Shown here: in pieces, positions 25,848 to 35,163 of the stretch | How positions within the stretch are numbered: position 1 is the stretch's first letter | Layout: each line of letters opens with the position of its first letter | Origin: an uncultured Rhodopila sp. | GTDB taxonomy: Bacteria > Pseudomonadota > Alphaproteobacteria > Acetobacterales > Acetobacteraceae | DNA: 54,154 nucleotides | Direction of reading: 5' to 3' | Assembly (NCBI GenBank): GCA_903851415.1 | Contig: CAINOE010000151.1 | Location: forward strand, 1 to 54,154 | Program-made: the position numbers and the translations under genes | Notes under the pieces: generated by a model | Databases searched by the model: none | What the model was told of the DNA's origin: nothing | The model's input: only the letters and a program-made list of their open reading frames with translations

Positions 25848-27521
25848 TTGCCTGACGGCTTTCTCCTGACCGGTCTGTCCCGCGGCGCGTCACCCACGCG
25901 GTACCGCCAGCGCTGGGTGTCGCCGCTGCTGCGCCGCATCCTGCTGGTCAACGCGCTGCCGCTGGCGCTGCTGGTGGTGGCGCTGCTGTATCTCGACCAG
26001 TATCAGAACGGCCTGCTGGAAGCCCAGGTCACCGCGCTGCGCGAACAGGCCCGGGTGTTCGCCGGGGCGCTGGGCGAAAGCGCGGTCCGCACAACCGATC
26101 CGGACAATCCCAGGCTGGTGCCGGAGGTTGCCGTCTCGCTGCTGCGGCGGCTGACCGAGCCGACGCCGGATGCGCAGGCGAAGCTGTATGCCCCGGACGG
26201 CACGATGCTGGCGGATTCGCGCACCCGCCCCGACGCCAACGGCCCCGAAACGGCCGAAACCTTTCCGCCTCCACCCGACCATGGCCCGGTGCTGGAGACC
26301 GTCGGCTGGCTGTACGATCAGGTGCTGTCATGGCTGCCGCATAAGGCGCCGACGACACGGGTGGACCTGACGCCCTCCGCCGGGGGGCCCGACTGGCAGC
26401 CGGACGTAAAGGAGGAGCTGCGCCTCAGCAGCGCCGGCAACAGCAGCGAAACCGCGCCCTATATCCGCCGCACCCGCGACAACCGCCTGCTGGTCACTGT
26501 CGCCGTGCCGGTGGAGCGTGACAAGCACACCGTCGGCATTGTGTCGCTGACCCGTGAAGCGCGCGAGGTGGACGAGAGCCTGTTCACCGTGCGGATGTCG
26601 ATTTTGGCGCTGTTCGGCATCGCGCTGCTGATCACGGTGATGCTGTCCTGGTACCTGTCGCTGACCATCGCCCGGCCGATCCTGCGGCTGGCGGAGGCGG
26701 CGGCCGACATGCGCGAAGGCGGCGGACGATCGGGCAGCGTGCCGCCGTCGCTGCTGAAGCGCCGGGATGAGGTGGGCGTGCTCGCCTCCGCCCTGGCCAA
26801 TTCCGCCGCCGCGCTGTGGGAGCGGATGGACGCGACCGAGCGCTTCGCCGCCGACGTGGCGCATGAGATCAAGAATCCGTTGTCCTCGATCCGCAGCGCC
26901 ATCGAGACCTTGCGCCGGATCGAGGACCCGGGCCGCCAGCGGCAGTTGCTGACGATCATAGCGCAGGACGTGGTGCGGATGGACCGCCTGATCAGCGACG
27001 TCAGCGACGCCTCCCGCCTGGACGCCGAACTGTCGCGCGTGACCGTCGAGCCGGTGGATGTGGTGCCGATTTTGCGCACGTTGCAGGAGCTGGATGAGGC
27101 GACGCGGGACCCGGAGCATGATCCGAAGCTTGAGGTCATCGCTCCGGCCGCCGGTCTGCGCGTCTGGGCGGTGGAGGACCGTCTGGTCCAGGTTCTGCGC
27201 AATCTGATTGGCAACGCGAGGTCGTTCAGCCCGGAGCGCGGGCGGATTATCGCGCGTGTCCGCGACGCCGGGGGGATGGCGGAACTGTGTGTGGAGGACG
27301 AAGGGCCGGGCATTCCAGATTCGAACCTGGAACATATTTTCGACCGGTTCTACTCCGAGCGGCCGAAGGGGGAGAGTTTCGGCCAGCACTCCGGTCTGGG
27401 ACTTTCGATCAGCCGGCAGATCATCGAGGCGCTGCACGGGCAGGTTTCGGCGGAAAACCGCCGCGATGGAGCCGGGCGGGTGCTTGGGGCGCGGTTTATC
27501 GTTCGGCTGCCGATTGTTTAG
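25848..27521 (+). CDS. chvG: Sensor histidine kinase ChvG-like
   Basis: Membrane kinase paired with ChvI. The 557-residue product has a first membrane helix (LLVNALPLALLVVALLYL), a periplasmic sensor of about 200 residues, a second helix (ILALFGIALLITVMLSWYL), HAMP, the HisKA box with phosphoacceptor His339 (DVAHEIKNPLSS), and an HATPase domain (NLIGNARSFS, DEGPGIPD, GLGLSI). In known systems the periplasmic inhibitor ExoR controls it; no exoR is seen here. The start is TTG at 25848, directly after the chvI stop, with AAGGAG inside the end of chvI giving normal spacing. Confidence 0.92.
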   Translation: MPDGFLLTGLSRGASPTRYRQRWVSPLLRRILLVNALPLALLVVALLYLDQYQNGLLEAQVTALREQARVFAGALGESAVRTTDPDNPRLVPEVAVSLLRRLTEPTPDAQAKLYAPDGTMLADSRTRPDANGPETAETFPPPPDHGPVLETVGWLYDQVLSWLPHKAPTTRVDLTPSAGGPDWQPDVKEELRLSSAGNSSETAPYIRRTRDNRLLVTVAVPVERDKHTVGIVSLTREAREVDESLFTVRMSILALFGIALLITVMLSWYLSLTIARPILRLAEAAADMREGGGRSGSVPPSLLKRRDEVGVLASALANSAAALWERMDATERFAADVAHEIKNPLSSIRSAIETLRRIEDPGRQRQLLTIIAQDVVRMDRLISDVSDASRLDAELSRVTVEPVDVVPILRTLQELDEATRDPEHDPKLEVIAPAAGLRVWAVEDRLVQVLRNLIGNARSFSPERGRIIARVRDAGGMAELCVEDEGPGIPDSNLEHIFDRFYSERPKGESFGQHSGLGLSISRQIIEALHGQVSAENRRDGAGRVLGARFIVRLPIV

Positions 27522-27658
27522 CCGGGCGCGTGTAATCCGTTCGCAATCAGCACAGGGCGGGACACGGCGGCCACTTCAGCCAACTTATCGTGCACTATGA
27601 ACATTCGGGGCAAAAACGTGGTTTAACATCCATCACCCTGTAACAATGGGAGGCACCC

Positions 27659-28102
27659 ATGCCGTTTGATGGAATTGGCTATCTTACCTCGCCTGCGAAG
27701 CCTTCTTTCTGGACGCGCCTGTCTCATTTCGTGCTGGGGACCCCCCCGGTGTCGAAAGCCGTTCCCCTTCATGCGTTTCAGCCTCTGCCAGCCGGCCAAC
27801 CGGATGCGGTGACGCTGCAGGTCCTTACCGTCGGCCGCGCGCTGATCGAGGACCGGAAGGATTGGGTTCAGCGGCGTTACGAAACCCGCGATGGCCGCCG
27901 TTGCGCTGTCGGCGCCCTGCGCGGTGCGGCCCGCCTGCTGAACCTGCATGGTCCGCAGAGCGGTGCAAACACGATCCTGCTGTCGGTCGCCATGAGCCGC
28001 GGCTTCAACGACATCGAAAGCATGAACGATAATTCAAGCCACCGTCAGGTCCTCTCGGCCTTCGACGAGGCAATCAGCCGCGCCCGTCAGTTCACGGGCT
28101 AG
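27659..28102 (+). CDS. DUF6197-like protein of unknown function
   Basis: The 147-residue soluble product has the pattern of DUF6197 proteins: a helix with ALIEDRKDWVQ, a conserved RCAVGALRGAARLL, and a C-terminal FNDIESMNDNSSHRQVL-type block followed by a helix (AFDEAISRARQF). The function of that family is unknown to me. GGGAGG lies six bases ahead of the ATG, the strongest ribosome site in this part of the window. It stands alone after chvG, with its own 137-base upstream space, which should hold a promoter. Confidence 0.65.
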   Translation: MPFDGIGYLTSPAKPSFWTRLSHFVLGTPPVSKAVPLHAFQPLPAGQPDAVTLQVLTVGRALIEDRKDWVQRRYETRDGRRCAVGALRGAARLLNLHGPQSGANTILLSVAMSRGFNDIESMNDNSSHRQVLSAFDEAISRARQFTG

Positions 28103-28496
28103 GTTTCCGTAACGGCCGCCTTTGGGGCCTTTCGGTCGGACGTTGCGCGCGCATCATGGTCTGGAGCGGGGCCGGGCCATGGTGTGCGCGTTGTCGTTTG
28201 GTAGTTCAAGCATCGAGAAAAGCTCTGTGCGCGGCATTCGGGACCAAACCCCGGCCGCCGAAATCCCATGAGACAGCCATCGCTGTCGCCATCAGGCCGC
28301 CGCCGCACTGCAGGCTGGTGCCTGGTATAATCGAAGTCGTAACCTTGGCGCGATCCGACCCGCGCCGAACCATCGATCATTGCGCGCCGCTGCACGTACT
28401 GCTACCGAATATGGCTGCCCTGACCATGAGGCAGTCTCCACGCGCCGGCGGAATTGCCGCCAGCCGGGTTTTCCCGCCGCCGTCTTGCAGGAGCCG
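28103..28496. other. Intergenic space before chorismate mutase
   Basis: Apart from the possible terminator at its left end nothing recognisable is present. A plus-strand frame (28156-28500) is open but its product has no protein-like pattern, and it overlaps the next start. Confidence 0.5.
28114..28132 (+). terminator. Possible terminator after DUF6197-like gene
   Basis: GGCCGCC pairs with GGGGCC around a TTT loop with one bulged G, followed by a short TTTC. It starts 11 bases after the stop codon. The U-tract is weak, so the call is tentative. Confidence 0.35.
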
Positions 28497-29090
28497 ATGA
28501 TCGTGCCGGCCTCCGCCCTTCTCGTCGCCCGCCGCGCATTGCTGGGCAGCATTGTCGCCTCCGCGCTGCGGCGCGGCGCGGAGGCCGATGACACGCTGGC
28601 GGTCCTGATCGCGCTTGTCGGCGAGCGGCTGCGGCTGATGCAGGCGGTTGCGGAGAGCAAATGGAACAGCGGCGCGCCGGTCGAGGACGAAGCCCGCGAG
28701 GCGCGCCTGATTGCGGGCGTCGTCGCGCTTGCGCCATCATACGGGCTCGATCCCCGGCAGGCGGCGGCATTCTTTCGGGCGCAGATCGAGGCCGCGAAAT
28801 GCGTCGAGAGTGCACTGATCGCGCGCTGGGCGGCGGCAAGGGCGGCACCTTTCGCCGCACCCGCTGACCTGCAGACCGCGATCCGGCCGCAACTGGACCG
28901 CCTGACGCCGGCACTGCTTGCGGCTCTGGCGGCGGCGATGCCGCAGGTGCGGCAGGGCGGCGCGGAGCAGATCGCGGCCGCGTCGCGGTTGGATGATCCG
29001 ATGATGGCAGTGGCTGTGGCGCGGGCGCTGCAGCCGCTGCTGGAGCTGGCGGGTGCGCGAGCGGTCGCGCCAACAACGCCGCATCCGTGA
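28497..29090 (+). CDS. Chorismate mutase, AroQ gamma (secreted) type
   Basis: Converts chorismate to prephenate. The 197-residue product matches the gamma subclass: RLRLMQAVAESKWNSGAPVED followed by RE, then AFFRAQIEAAKCVESALIARW, which holds the Arg, Lys and Gln/Glu residues of the active site, and an extended C-terminal helical part. Gamma-class enzymes are usually exported; a short basic-hydrophobic start (ARRALLGSIVASALRRGAEA) could be a signal peptide but is atypical. Two starts are possible: ATG 28497, or GTG 28503, which has better spacing from AGGAG at 28489. No other aromatic gene is nearby. Confidence 0.85.
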   Translation: MIVPASALLVARRALLGSIVASALRRGAEADDTLAVLIALVGERLRLMQAVAESKWNSGAPVEDEAREARLIAGVVALAPSYGLDPRQAAAFFRAQIEAAKCVESALIARWAAARAAPFAAPADLQTAIRPQLDRLTPALLAALAAAMPQVRQGGAEQIAAASRLDDPMMAVAVARALQPLLELAGARAVAPTTPHP

Positions 29091-29202
29091 GATCGGAGGG
29101 CTTGCCACCTCCGGACAGGCCGACCCCGTGCATGTGTCTGCTTTATGCGATGGCCGGCTTACCGCAACACGTCCTCAAGGCTCCCGGCGTCCAGCCGAAT
29201 AT

Positions 29203-29251
29203 CTTGTGGTAAACGCAATCGCGGCCGGCCATATGCCGGCTTTACCACAAG
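29203..29251. repeat. Nested inverted repeat between convergent genes
   Basis: CTTGTGGTAAA (29203-29213) pairs with TTTACCACAAG (29241-29251), and inside it GCCGGC (29224-29229) pairs with GCCGGC (29235-29240) around CATAT. The two stems are separated on the left side only by a ten-base insertion. A related GGCCGGCTTACCGCAACA occurs at 29154-29171. It lies between the convergent chorismate mutase and zwf genes and could act as a bidirectional stop. Confidence 0.6.
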
Positions 29252-29293
29252 GGGCCGCCGTCTGCGTGCCTGGAGTCCGCTCAATCGGGGTTT

Positions 29294-30886
29294 TCAGCTT
29301 CCCGCGCGGCCCTCGCCGTTGTCCATGACCGGCCGCCAGGCCCGCCCGCTGCGCGCAAGCAGTTCATCCGCCTCGGCCGGTCCGTCGCTGCCGGAGGCGT
29401 AATTCGGAAACACCTCGGGCTGCCGCTTCGTCCAATCGTCCAGCACGGCGCCAACGACCCGCCAGGTCTGCTCAACCATGTCGGCGCGGTTGAACAGCGT
29501 CTGGTCGCCCATCATCACGTCGTAGATCAGCGTTTCGTAGCCGATATTCGGCTCCTTCGGGAACCAGTCGGCGTATTTGAACGCCATCCGCACCGCCGCG
29601 AGGTCCACCACCGGCCCGGGGCGCTTGACCTCGAACTGCAGCGCGATCCCCTCATCCGGCTGGATCTGCAGCAGCAGCCAGTTCGGCGGCAGCGCGGCGA
29701 CGTCGGTGTCCTCGAACGGGGCAAACGGCGCCGGCTTGAAGCGGATCGCGATTTCGGAGACGCGGCGGGACATGTGCTTGCCGGTGCGCAGGAAGAACGG
29801 AACCCCGGCCCACCGCCAGTTGTCGATCGCCACCTGCATCGCCACATAGGTCTCGACGCCGGAGTCCGGCGCGACATCTTTTTCCTGCCGGTATCCGGGG
29901 ACGCCATCCGGCCCCGGGCCGTATTGCCCGCGCACGGCGCATCCCGGCGCCACCGTCCGCATGGCCGAGAACACGTCCGACTTCCGGCTGCGCACCGCAT
30001 GGGCATCGAACCCGCCGGGTGGTTCCATAGCCACCATCGCCAGGAGCTGAAACACGTGGTTGGGGACCATGTCGCGCAGCGCGCCGGTCTTTTCGTAGAA
30101 CCGGCCGCGCGATTCCACCCCGACCGTCTCCGCCACGGTGATCTGCACGTGGTCGATGCGATCACGGTTCCATATCGGCTCGAACATCCCGTTGGCGAAA
30201 CGCAGCGCCATGATGTTCTGCACCGTCTCCTTGCCGAGGAAATGATCGATCCGGTAGATCTGGTGCTCTTCCGCGCAACGCAGGATCGCAGCATTCAACG
30301 ACCGTGCCGAGGCTTCGTCATGCCCGAACGGCTTTTCAATCACCACCCGGCGCCAATGTTCCGGAGCCCTGCCATCCTGGTCCCAGTTCTCCTCGAACAG
30401 CCCCGCCTTGCCGAGCTGCGTCACCACCGGACCGAAAAACCGATCCGCCACCGCCAGATAAAACAGGCAGTGGCCGCCCGTGTCGGACGGCTGATCGATA
30501 TGCTGCTTCAGCTTTTGATACAGCCCTTCATCGTTCAGGTCGCCGCGGATATAGGTCATGCGCCCGGTCAGGCGCTGCCATGTATCCGCATCGACCTTGT
30601 CGATCCGGCTTTCGCTCGCGGCCTTGCCGACAAAGCTCTCCATCATCGCATGCAAACCCTCCCGCCACCGTTCCGCATCCAGATCGGCCATGTCGACCCC
30701 GATGAGTTCAAAATGCTCAGGCAGCAGGCGGGTCGTTGCGAGGTTATAAAGCGCCGGCACCAGCAATCGCTTCGTCAGGTCGCCGCCCGCGCCGAAGATG
30801 ACCATCGCGCACGGCCCGGGCGGCCTGGCCTGCTTGCGGGGGGGGGCAGCGAGAACGTGGCCGGGTGAGTGGATTGCGTTTGGCAT
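29294..30886 (-). CDS. zwf: Glucose-6-phosphate 1-dehydrogenase
   Basis: First enzyme of the oxidative pentose phosphate and Entner-Doudoroff routes: oxidises glucose 6-phosphate with NAD(P)+. The 530-residue product has the cofactor motif FGAGGDLTKRLLVPALYNLA near residue 30, the active-site RIDHFLGKETVQN and the substrate-binding EKPFGHD. The ATG at 30886 leaves about 25 residues before the core; a much longer frame to 31207 is not supported. No pgl or edd/eda lies beside it. The stretch between this gene and the acyltransferase upstream (30887-31065) shows nothing else. Confidence 0.95.
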   Translation of the reverse strand: MPNAIHSPGHVLAAPPRKQARPPGPCAMVIFGAGGDLTKRLLVPALYNLATTRLLPEHFELIGVDMADLDAERWREGLHAMMESFVGKAASESRIDKVDADTWQRLTGRMTYIRGDLNDEGLYQKLKQHIDQPSDTGGHCLFYLAVADRFFGPVVTQLGKAGLFEENWDQDGRAPEHWRRVVIEKPFGHDEASARSLNAAILRCAEEHQIYRIDHFLGKETVQNIMALRFANGMFEPIWNRDRIDHVQITVAETVGVESRGRFYEKTGALRDMVPNHVFQLLAMVAMEPPGGFDAHAVRSRKSDVFSAMRTVAPGCAVRGQYGPGPDGVPGYRQEKDVAPDSGVETYVAMQVAIDNWRWAGVPFFLRTGKHMSRRVSEIAIRFKPAPFAPFEDTDVAALPPNWLLLQIQPDEGIALQFEVKRPGPVVDLAAVRMAFKYADWFPKEPNIGYETLIYDVMMGDQTLFNRADMVEQTWRVVGAVLDDWTKRQPEVFPNYASGSDGPAEADELLARSGRAWRPVMDNGEGRAGS

Positions 30887-31065
30887 ACTTACACAATGAG
30901 GTCCGTAGGTTTCAGGTTGGGCACACGTTGGCGCGAGCTCATCAGGTTTATACCACTCCGGCGCAGGTGGCGAGACTGGCCACCCCCGGGACGCCAGGCA
31001 ACAGGCCGAGTGGGCGCGATTCAGCGACCGCGCCCACGCTTCGGCATGCCCGCACGGCCACCTCT

Positions 31066-32205
31066 TCAGCCGATGGGCGCCACCACGTAGCGGCGCGGCG
31101 ATGTCAGACGGTGGGCCCAATCGATCGCGGGCTGTTCGATCAACGCATGAGCCACTGCGGACGCCAGCACCGTCAATGTCATCGTGAGCACCCAAAGCGC
31201 GGCACAATTCCCGATGGCGGCGAATCCGGTCGCCTGGAGGTTGATCAAGCCGAAACTCCAGACCGCAATCTTACGCGCGAACAGGAAGTGCAGCACATAG
31301 CTGCTGAAGGATAGCACACCTAAGCGGCGTACATAGGTGTGGGTGAACAAGGTCTCCGGACCTCGGGCGAGCAGAAGGATAAAAGCCATGAAGCTCAGAG
31401 TCGCGAAAAGGAAGGTTGGAACGCCGGTCGTCCAACCAAACCAATGAGTCGCACTGGGGTATTCTGCCAGGATCAGCCATGTCGCGCCGATGGAGGCCAC
31501 CAGCCAGTAGGCAAGCGCCGTGCTCCTGATTTGAAAGCCGGGACGGGTCAACAGAAAGTATAGAATAAACCCGAGGGAAAAGACCGGAGCCTGATTGAAG
31601 AACCAGAAATACAGGAAACGATCGGCGGCTTCGGGTGCGTAGGCGCTGAGCCATACCGCCCCGATGCCGTTTGCCGTCGCGGCCAACACGATGGAGGCAA
31701 AAAATAGCGCTATCGCACGCGGCAGGGTGGTCACCATCGCAGCCAGGACCGGGAACAGGAAATAGAACGTAAATTCGACGCCGATGCTCCAACCGCCGGG
31801 CACCACCGTCCAGCCCGGGGTTGTCGGGACCCATTCCGGATGCCAGACATTTATGAACACAAAGGACCGCAACATTTGGACTGCGTCGAACCCGGTCTCC
31901 GGCGGTTCGATATAGTAATAAAGGATTGACCCTAGATAGTACATCGGGGCGATGCGCAAAAAGCGACGGATAAAAAAAATCTTAACCGCCGCTGCGCCCT
32001 CTTCCTTCCGGCGATGCCACGACATCAACAGCGTTACCGCGCTGGCAAGAAAAAACATTTGCACGCCGTATACGCCGAAATTTGTCAGCTTCTTGATCGG
32101 ATAAGGCAGCTCCGCGAACATGACCCCAACATGGGACGTGATCACCAGGGCTATGGCCCATCCGCGAACCGCATCGATATAGTCCTTTTTTTGCGGGCTA
32201 GCCAC
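31066..32205 (-). CDS. Acyltransferase-3 family membrane protein (OafA/YrhL-like)
   Basis: These ten-helix membrane proteins transfer acetyl or other acyl groups to surface sugars. The 379-residue product has the N-terminal family pattern YIDAVRGWAIALVITSHVG with the His of the family active site, an Arg-rich FFIRRFLRIAPMYYLG block and about ten hydrophobic segments. The start is a GTG. Base composition is visibly richer in A/T than its neighbours (for example A-runs near 31970-31985), suggesting acquisition. No glycan operon is attached, so the acceptor is unknown. Confidence 0.88.
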   Translation of the reverse strand: MASPQKKDYIDAVRGWAIALVITSHVGVMFAELPYPIKKLTNFGVYGVQMFFLASAVTLLMSWHRRKEEGAAAVKIFFIRRFLRIAPMYYLGSILYYYIEPPETGFDAVQMLRSFVFINVWHPEWVPTTPGWTVVPGGWSIGVEFTFYFLFPVLAAMVTTLPRAIALFFASIVLAATANGIGAVWLSAYAPEAADRFLYFWFFNQAPVFSLGFILYFLLTRPGFQIRSTALAYWLVASIGATWLILAEYPSATHWFGWTTGVPTFLFATLSFMAFILLLARGPETLFTHTYVRRLGVLSFSSYVLHFLFARKIAVWSFGLINLQATGFAAIGNCAALWVLTMTLTVLASAVAHALIEQPAIDWAHRLTSPRRYVVAPIG

Positions 32206-32639
32206 GGCAAAATCTCACTTTGTTCCCCGGATATTGCAGCCAGGCGATTTCGGTCCGAACGTATTATGGTTATCATAACAAACACAAGTGAACGATCCGC
32301 TTCCGGGAACGCCTGGTGACCCCTGGCCGCGTGACCCCTGGCCGCGCAACCAGCCGGTTCGTGTTGGCCGGCACCGCGCACGCCACCCGCGCCCCGATGC
32401 CCGGCAGCAGCCGCATGGTGGTGCCGATAGGCTGCACCGTGGCACGCCGCGCCTTCACCCATTCGGCTGGCGTCGGGTCGCAGCCAATCCGGGCACCAAG
32501 CCCCCGCAGATGCAGCGCCGGCATCGCCCGTATCCTCAGCAGCGGAATTCCGGATCGCCGCCTCGACCCCGTCCCGGGTTCGGCCGGGACCGGCGCCGCA
32601 TGCGCGGTCGCCACGTCCCGGATCCCGCGCCGCCGCGGG
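32206..32639. other. Spacer with a possible small minus-strand frame
   Basis: A minus-strand frame (32273-32614) gives an Arg/Pro-rich 113-residue product (IPLLRIRAMPALHLRGLGAR near its start) that I do not recognise. It follows the dehydratase gene and could be a remnant. A 16-base unit GTGACCCCTGGCCGCG is repeated in tandem at 32313-32343. Nothing else is visible. Confidence 0.4.
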
Positions 32640-33572
32640 CTAGCCGGGCCACACCGTCCTCGGATCGGTGTTGGCCCCGCAGATCACCACGCCAACCTGC
32701 GCACCCGCCGGGGGCCTGAAGCGCCCGGAAAGCAATGCGGCAGCCGCGGTCGCTCCGCCCGGCTCAACGACCAGCCGGAACCGGTCCCACAGCATAAGCT
32801 GCGCCGCCAGGATCGCCTCGTCCGCTACCAGCACCGCCGCGCTGACGAAGCGCTGCGCCAGCGGAAACATCTCCGTCCCCACCTGCCGCGCGCCCAGGCT
32901 GTCCGCCGCCACGCCGCCAACCGAAGCGTTCACCGGCTTACCGGCGGCAAGCGCGTCGTGCAGCGCCGGACACCCCTCCGGCTCGACGCTGATCACCGAG
33001 GCGCTGCCCGCGTACCAGGCGGCGATGCCGCCGATAAGGCCGCCGCCGCCGGTCGCGACCAGGATATGCGTGAGCTCCGGCGCGTCCTGTTCCAGCTCTC
33101 GTCCCACGGTCCCCTGGCCGGCCAGCACGTCCGCGTGATCGTAAGCATGCACCTCCAGCGCGCCTGTCTCCGCCAGCCGCAGCCGCGACGCGGCCAGAGC
33201 CTCGGCATAGGTCTCGCCGCCTTGCACGACCCGCGCGCCGTAGCCGGCGATCCGCGCGATCTTGAGGGGCGGCGTCGCCATCGGAACGAAGATCTCGGCT
33301 TTTATGCCAAGAACGTGAGCGGCATACGCCACCGCCGCCCCGTGATTGCCGCCGGATGCCGCGATGACGCGTTCCGGCCGGACCGGAGCGGCCAGGAGGC
33401 GATTGAACGCGCCGCGGGGCTTGAAACTGCCCGCGTGTTGCAAAAGCTCGAGCTTCAGGGCAACGGGCGCGCTGGTAGAAAAATCATCTCCGGTTGCACG
33501 CAGCAAGGGTGTATGACGAATATACTGATATATTCGGGATGCAGCTTCGGTCACAGCGCGCCGCTCTATCAT
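32640..33572 (-). CDS. Threonine/serine dehydratase-like PLP enzyme
   Basis: Fold type II PLP enzyme that deaminates Ser/Thr-like amino acids to 2-oxo acids. The 310-residue product has the Schiff-base lysine Lys51 in GSFKPRGAFN, the SGGNHG cofactor-cradling motif, a Gly-rich phosphate loop GGGGLIGG and the C-terminal EPGGATAAAAL. It lacks an ACT regulatory domain, so it is the catabolic or racemase-like short form. ATG 33572 is preferred over a TTG at 33608. It is divergent from hprK with 78 bases between them. Confidence 0.88.
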   Translation of the reverse strand: MIERRAVTEAASRIYQYIRHTPLLRATGDDFSTSAPVALKLELLQHAGSFKPRGAFNRLLAAPVRPERVIAASGGNHGAAVAYAAHVLGIKAEIFVPMATPPLKIARIAGYGARVVQGGETYAEALAASRLRLAETGALEVHAYDHADVLAGQGTVGRELEQDAPELTHILVATGGGGLIGGIAAWYAGSASVISVEPEGCPALHDALAAGKPVNASVGGVAADSLGARQVGTEMFPLAQRFVSAAVLVADEAILAAQLMLWDRFRLVVEPGGATAAAALLSGRFRPPAGAQVGVVICGANTDPRTVWPG

Positions 33573-33650
33573 GGCCGGCACGCTGCCATTCGCCGTGCTC
33601 CGCGACAAGCCGCTTCCTTTTCCGCTTGGATGCGGTCAAAATGCCACCCC

Positions 33651-34085
33651 ATGCACAGCCATCGGCGTCTGCATGGAAGCTGCGTGTCACGGCAGGAGGA
33701 CGCGGTTCTGTTGGTCGGACCTCCGGGTTCGGGCAAATCCGATCTTGTTCTTCGGCTTCTCGCCCGCGGCTTCGAACTGGTGGCCGATGATCAGGTGGAC
33801 CTTATCGATGGCATCGCGTCCGCTCCCTCTGCCTTGGCCGGCTTGCTGGAGGTTCGTGGACTCGGCGTCGTTCAATTGCCTTATCGCTCCGGGGTGCGAC
33901 TCGCTTTGATTGTCGATCTGGCTACACCATCCGACCGCATGCCGATGCCGCGACAGCACCCGGATCTGGGTCTGCCTGTTGTCGGCATCGATCCCGCCGT
34001 GGCTTCCGCGCCCGAGCGGGTCGCTCTTGCGCTGGATTGCGCGACGGGCCGGGTCCGCCAGGTAGCCGGCGCCTTCGCGGCATGA
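33651..34085 (+). CDS. hprK: HPr kinase, short alphaproteobacterial form
   Basis: Phosphorylates HPr on a serine to set the regulatory state of the PTS. The 144-residue product consists of the kinase core only, as in other alphaproteobacteria: Walker A GPPGSGKSDLVLRLL near residue 23, followed by ELVADDQVDL and the PxxRMP region. The N-terminal domain of Firmicutes HprK/P is absent. The ATG at 33651 gives the usual LHGSCVS opening; an upstream in-frame ATG at 33630 is possible. Its stop overlaps the rapZ start by ATGA. Confidence 0.87.
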   Translation: MHSHRRLHGSCVSRQEDAVLLVGPPGSGKSDLVLRLLARGFELVADDQVDLIDGIASAPSALAGLLEVRGLGVVQLPYRSGVRLALIVDLATPSDRMPMPRQHPDLGLPVVGIDPAVASAPERVALALDCATGRVRQVAGAFAA

Positions 34086-35080
34086 CCGCGCCTGTCCGCA
34101 AATCCATCGTCCTCGTCACCGGGCTGTCCGGCGGCGGCAAGGCGTCCATCCTCAACGCCATGGAGGATGTCGGCTACGAGACCGTGGACAATCCGCCGCT
34201 GCCAATGCTTGAGGAGATGGTGGCCGACGGCGAGCGCAAACTTGCCATCGGCGTCGATGCCCGCACGCGCGGTTTCGATGCGACGGCCGTGCTGGAGGTC
34301 ATCGGGCGGCTGCGGCGGAACCCCGGCCTGCGGGTCCAGTTGGTGTTCGCCTGGGCGGATGACGGCACTCTGCTCCGCCGCTACACGGAATCCCGGCGGC
34401 GGCATCCCCTGGCGCCGCAAGGCCGCGTGGCTGACGGCATTGTCGCCGAACGCGCGCTGACGGAACTGCTGCGGACCGAGGCCGATCTGGTGGTGGATAC
34501 GACGGATTTGCCGATAGCGCATTTGAGACGGTTGATTGAGCGGCATTTCGGTGCCGGCTCCGACGACGACCAGGTGCGGATGATCGTCTCCCTGATGTCC
34601 TTCGCCTACCCGAAGGGCCTGCCACGGGAAGCGGATCTGGTATTCGATGCACGCTTCCTTCGGAACCCGCACTACGATCCCATATTACGGCCTGGAACCG
34701 GATTGGATCCGGAAGTCGGCGCGTATGTTGAGCAGGATCCGGACTTCGTTAAATTTTTTTCACAGCTTCGGGAACTCGTTGATCTGCTTTTGCCAAGGTT
34801 CGTGCAAGAGGGAAAAAAATACGCTACTATCACAATCGGCTGTACCGGAGGCCGGCACAGGTCAGTTCATCTGATTGAAAAATTGGCGAATCATCTCACC
34901 CTGCGAACAGCGACGAACCCGTCGGAGGGTGCCTCGCAGACCCCCTGGAGGGTCTACGTCACGCATCGGGAACTGGCTCGCGATGGCGCCCGGGACGCGT
35001 TCCTGATGGACCGCCCGGTTGCGCGCCGGGAGGATTCAGACATAGACAAGGCTGCGCGAGCCTTGTCGGTTCAGGCGTAG
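34082..35080 (+). CDS. rapZ: RapZ-family nucleotide-binding RNase adapter protein
   Basis: RapZ (YvcJ/YhbJ) binds nucleotides and, in enteric bacteria, directs RNase E to a regulatory RNA controlling amino-sugar synthesis. The 332-residue product has Walker A GLSGGGKASI near residue 14, NPPLPML, VDTTDLP, the RNLTNP-like central block, and the C-terminal CTGGRHRSVHL motif. The Walker A reads GGGKA instead of the usual GAGKS/T, so the magnesium-ligating Ser/Thr is shifted. It overlaps hprK by 4 bases, placing it in the PTS regulatory operon. Confidence 0.93.
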   Translation: MTAPVRKSIVLVTGLSGGGKASILNAMEDVGYETVDNPPLPMLEEMVADGERKLAIGVDARTRGFDATAVLEVIGRLRRNPGLRVQLVFAWADDGTLLRRYTESRRRHPLAPQGRVADGIVAERALTELLRTEADLVVDTTDLPIAHLRRLIERHFGAGSDDDQVRMIVSLMSFAYPKGLPREADLVFDARFLRNPHYDPILRPGTGLDPEVGAYVEQDPDFVKFFSQLRELVDLLLPRFVQEGKKYATITIGCTGGRHRSVHLIEKLANHLTLRTATNPSEGASQTPWRVYVTHRELARDGARDAFLMDRPVARREDSDIDKAARALSVQA

Positions 35081-35163
35081 GAGGCCTGAGACAGCACAAT
35101 GGTCAGACCGCACACGCACGGGCAAACGCCGCTTGCAGCCTATTGGGACGCCTCGGTTCAATC

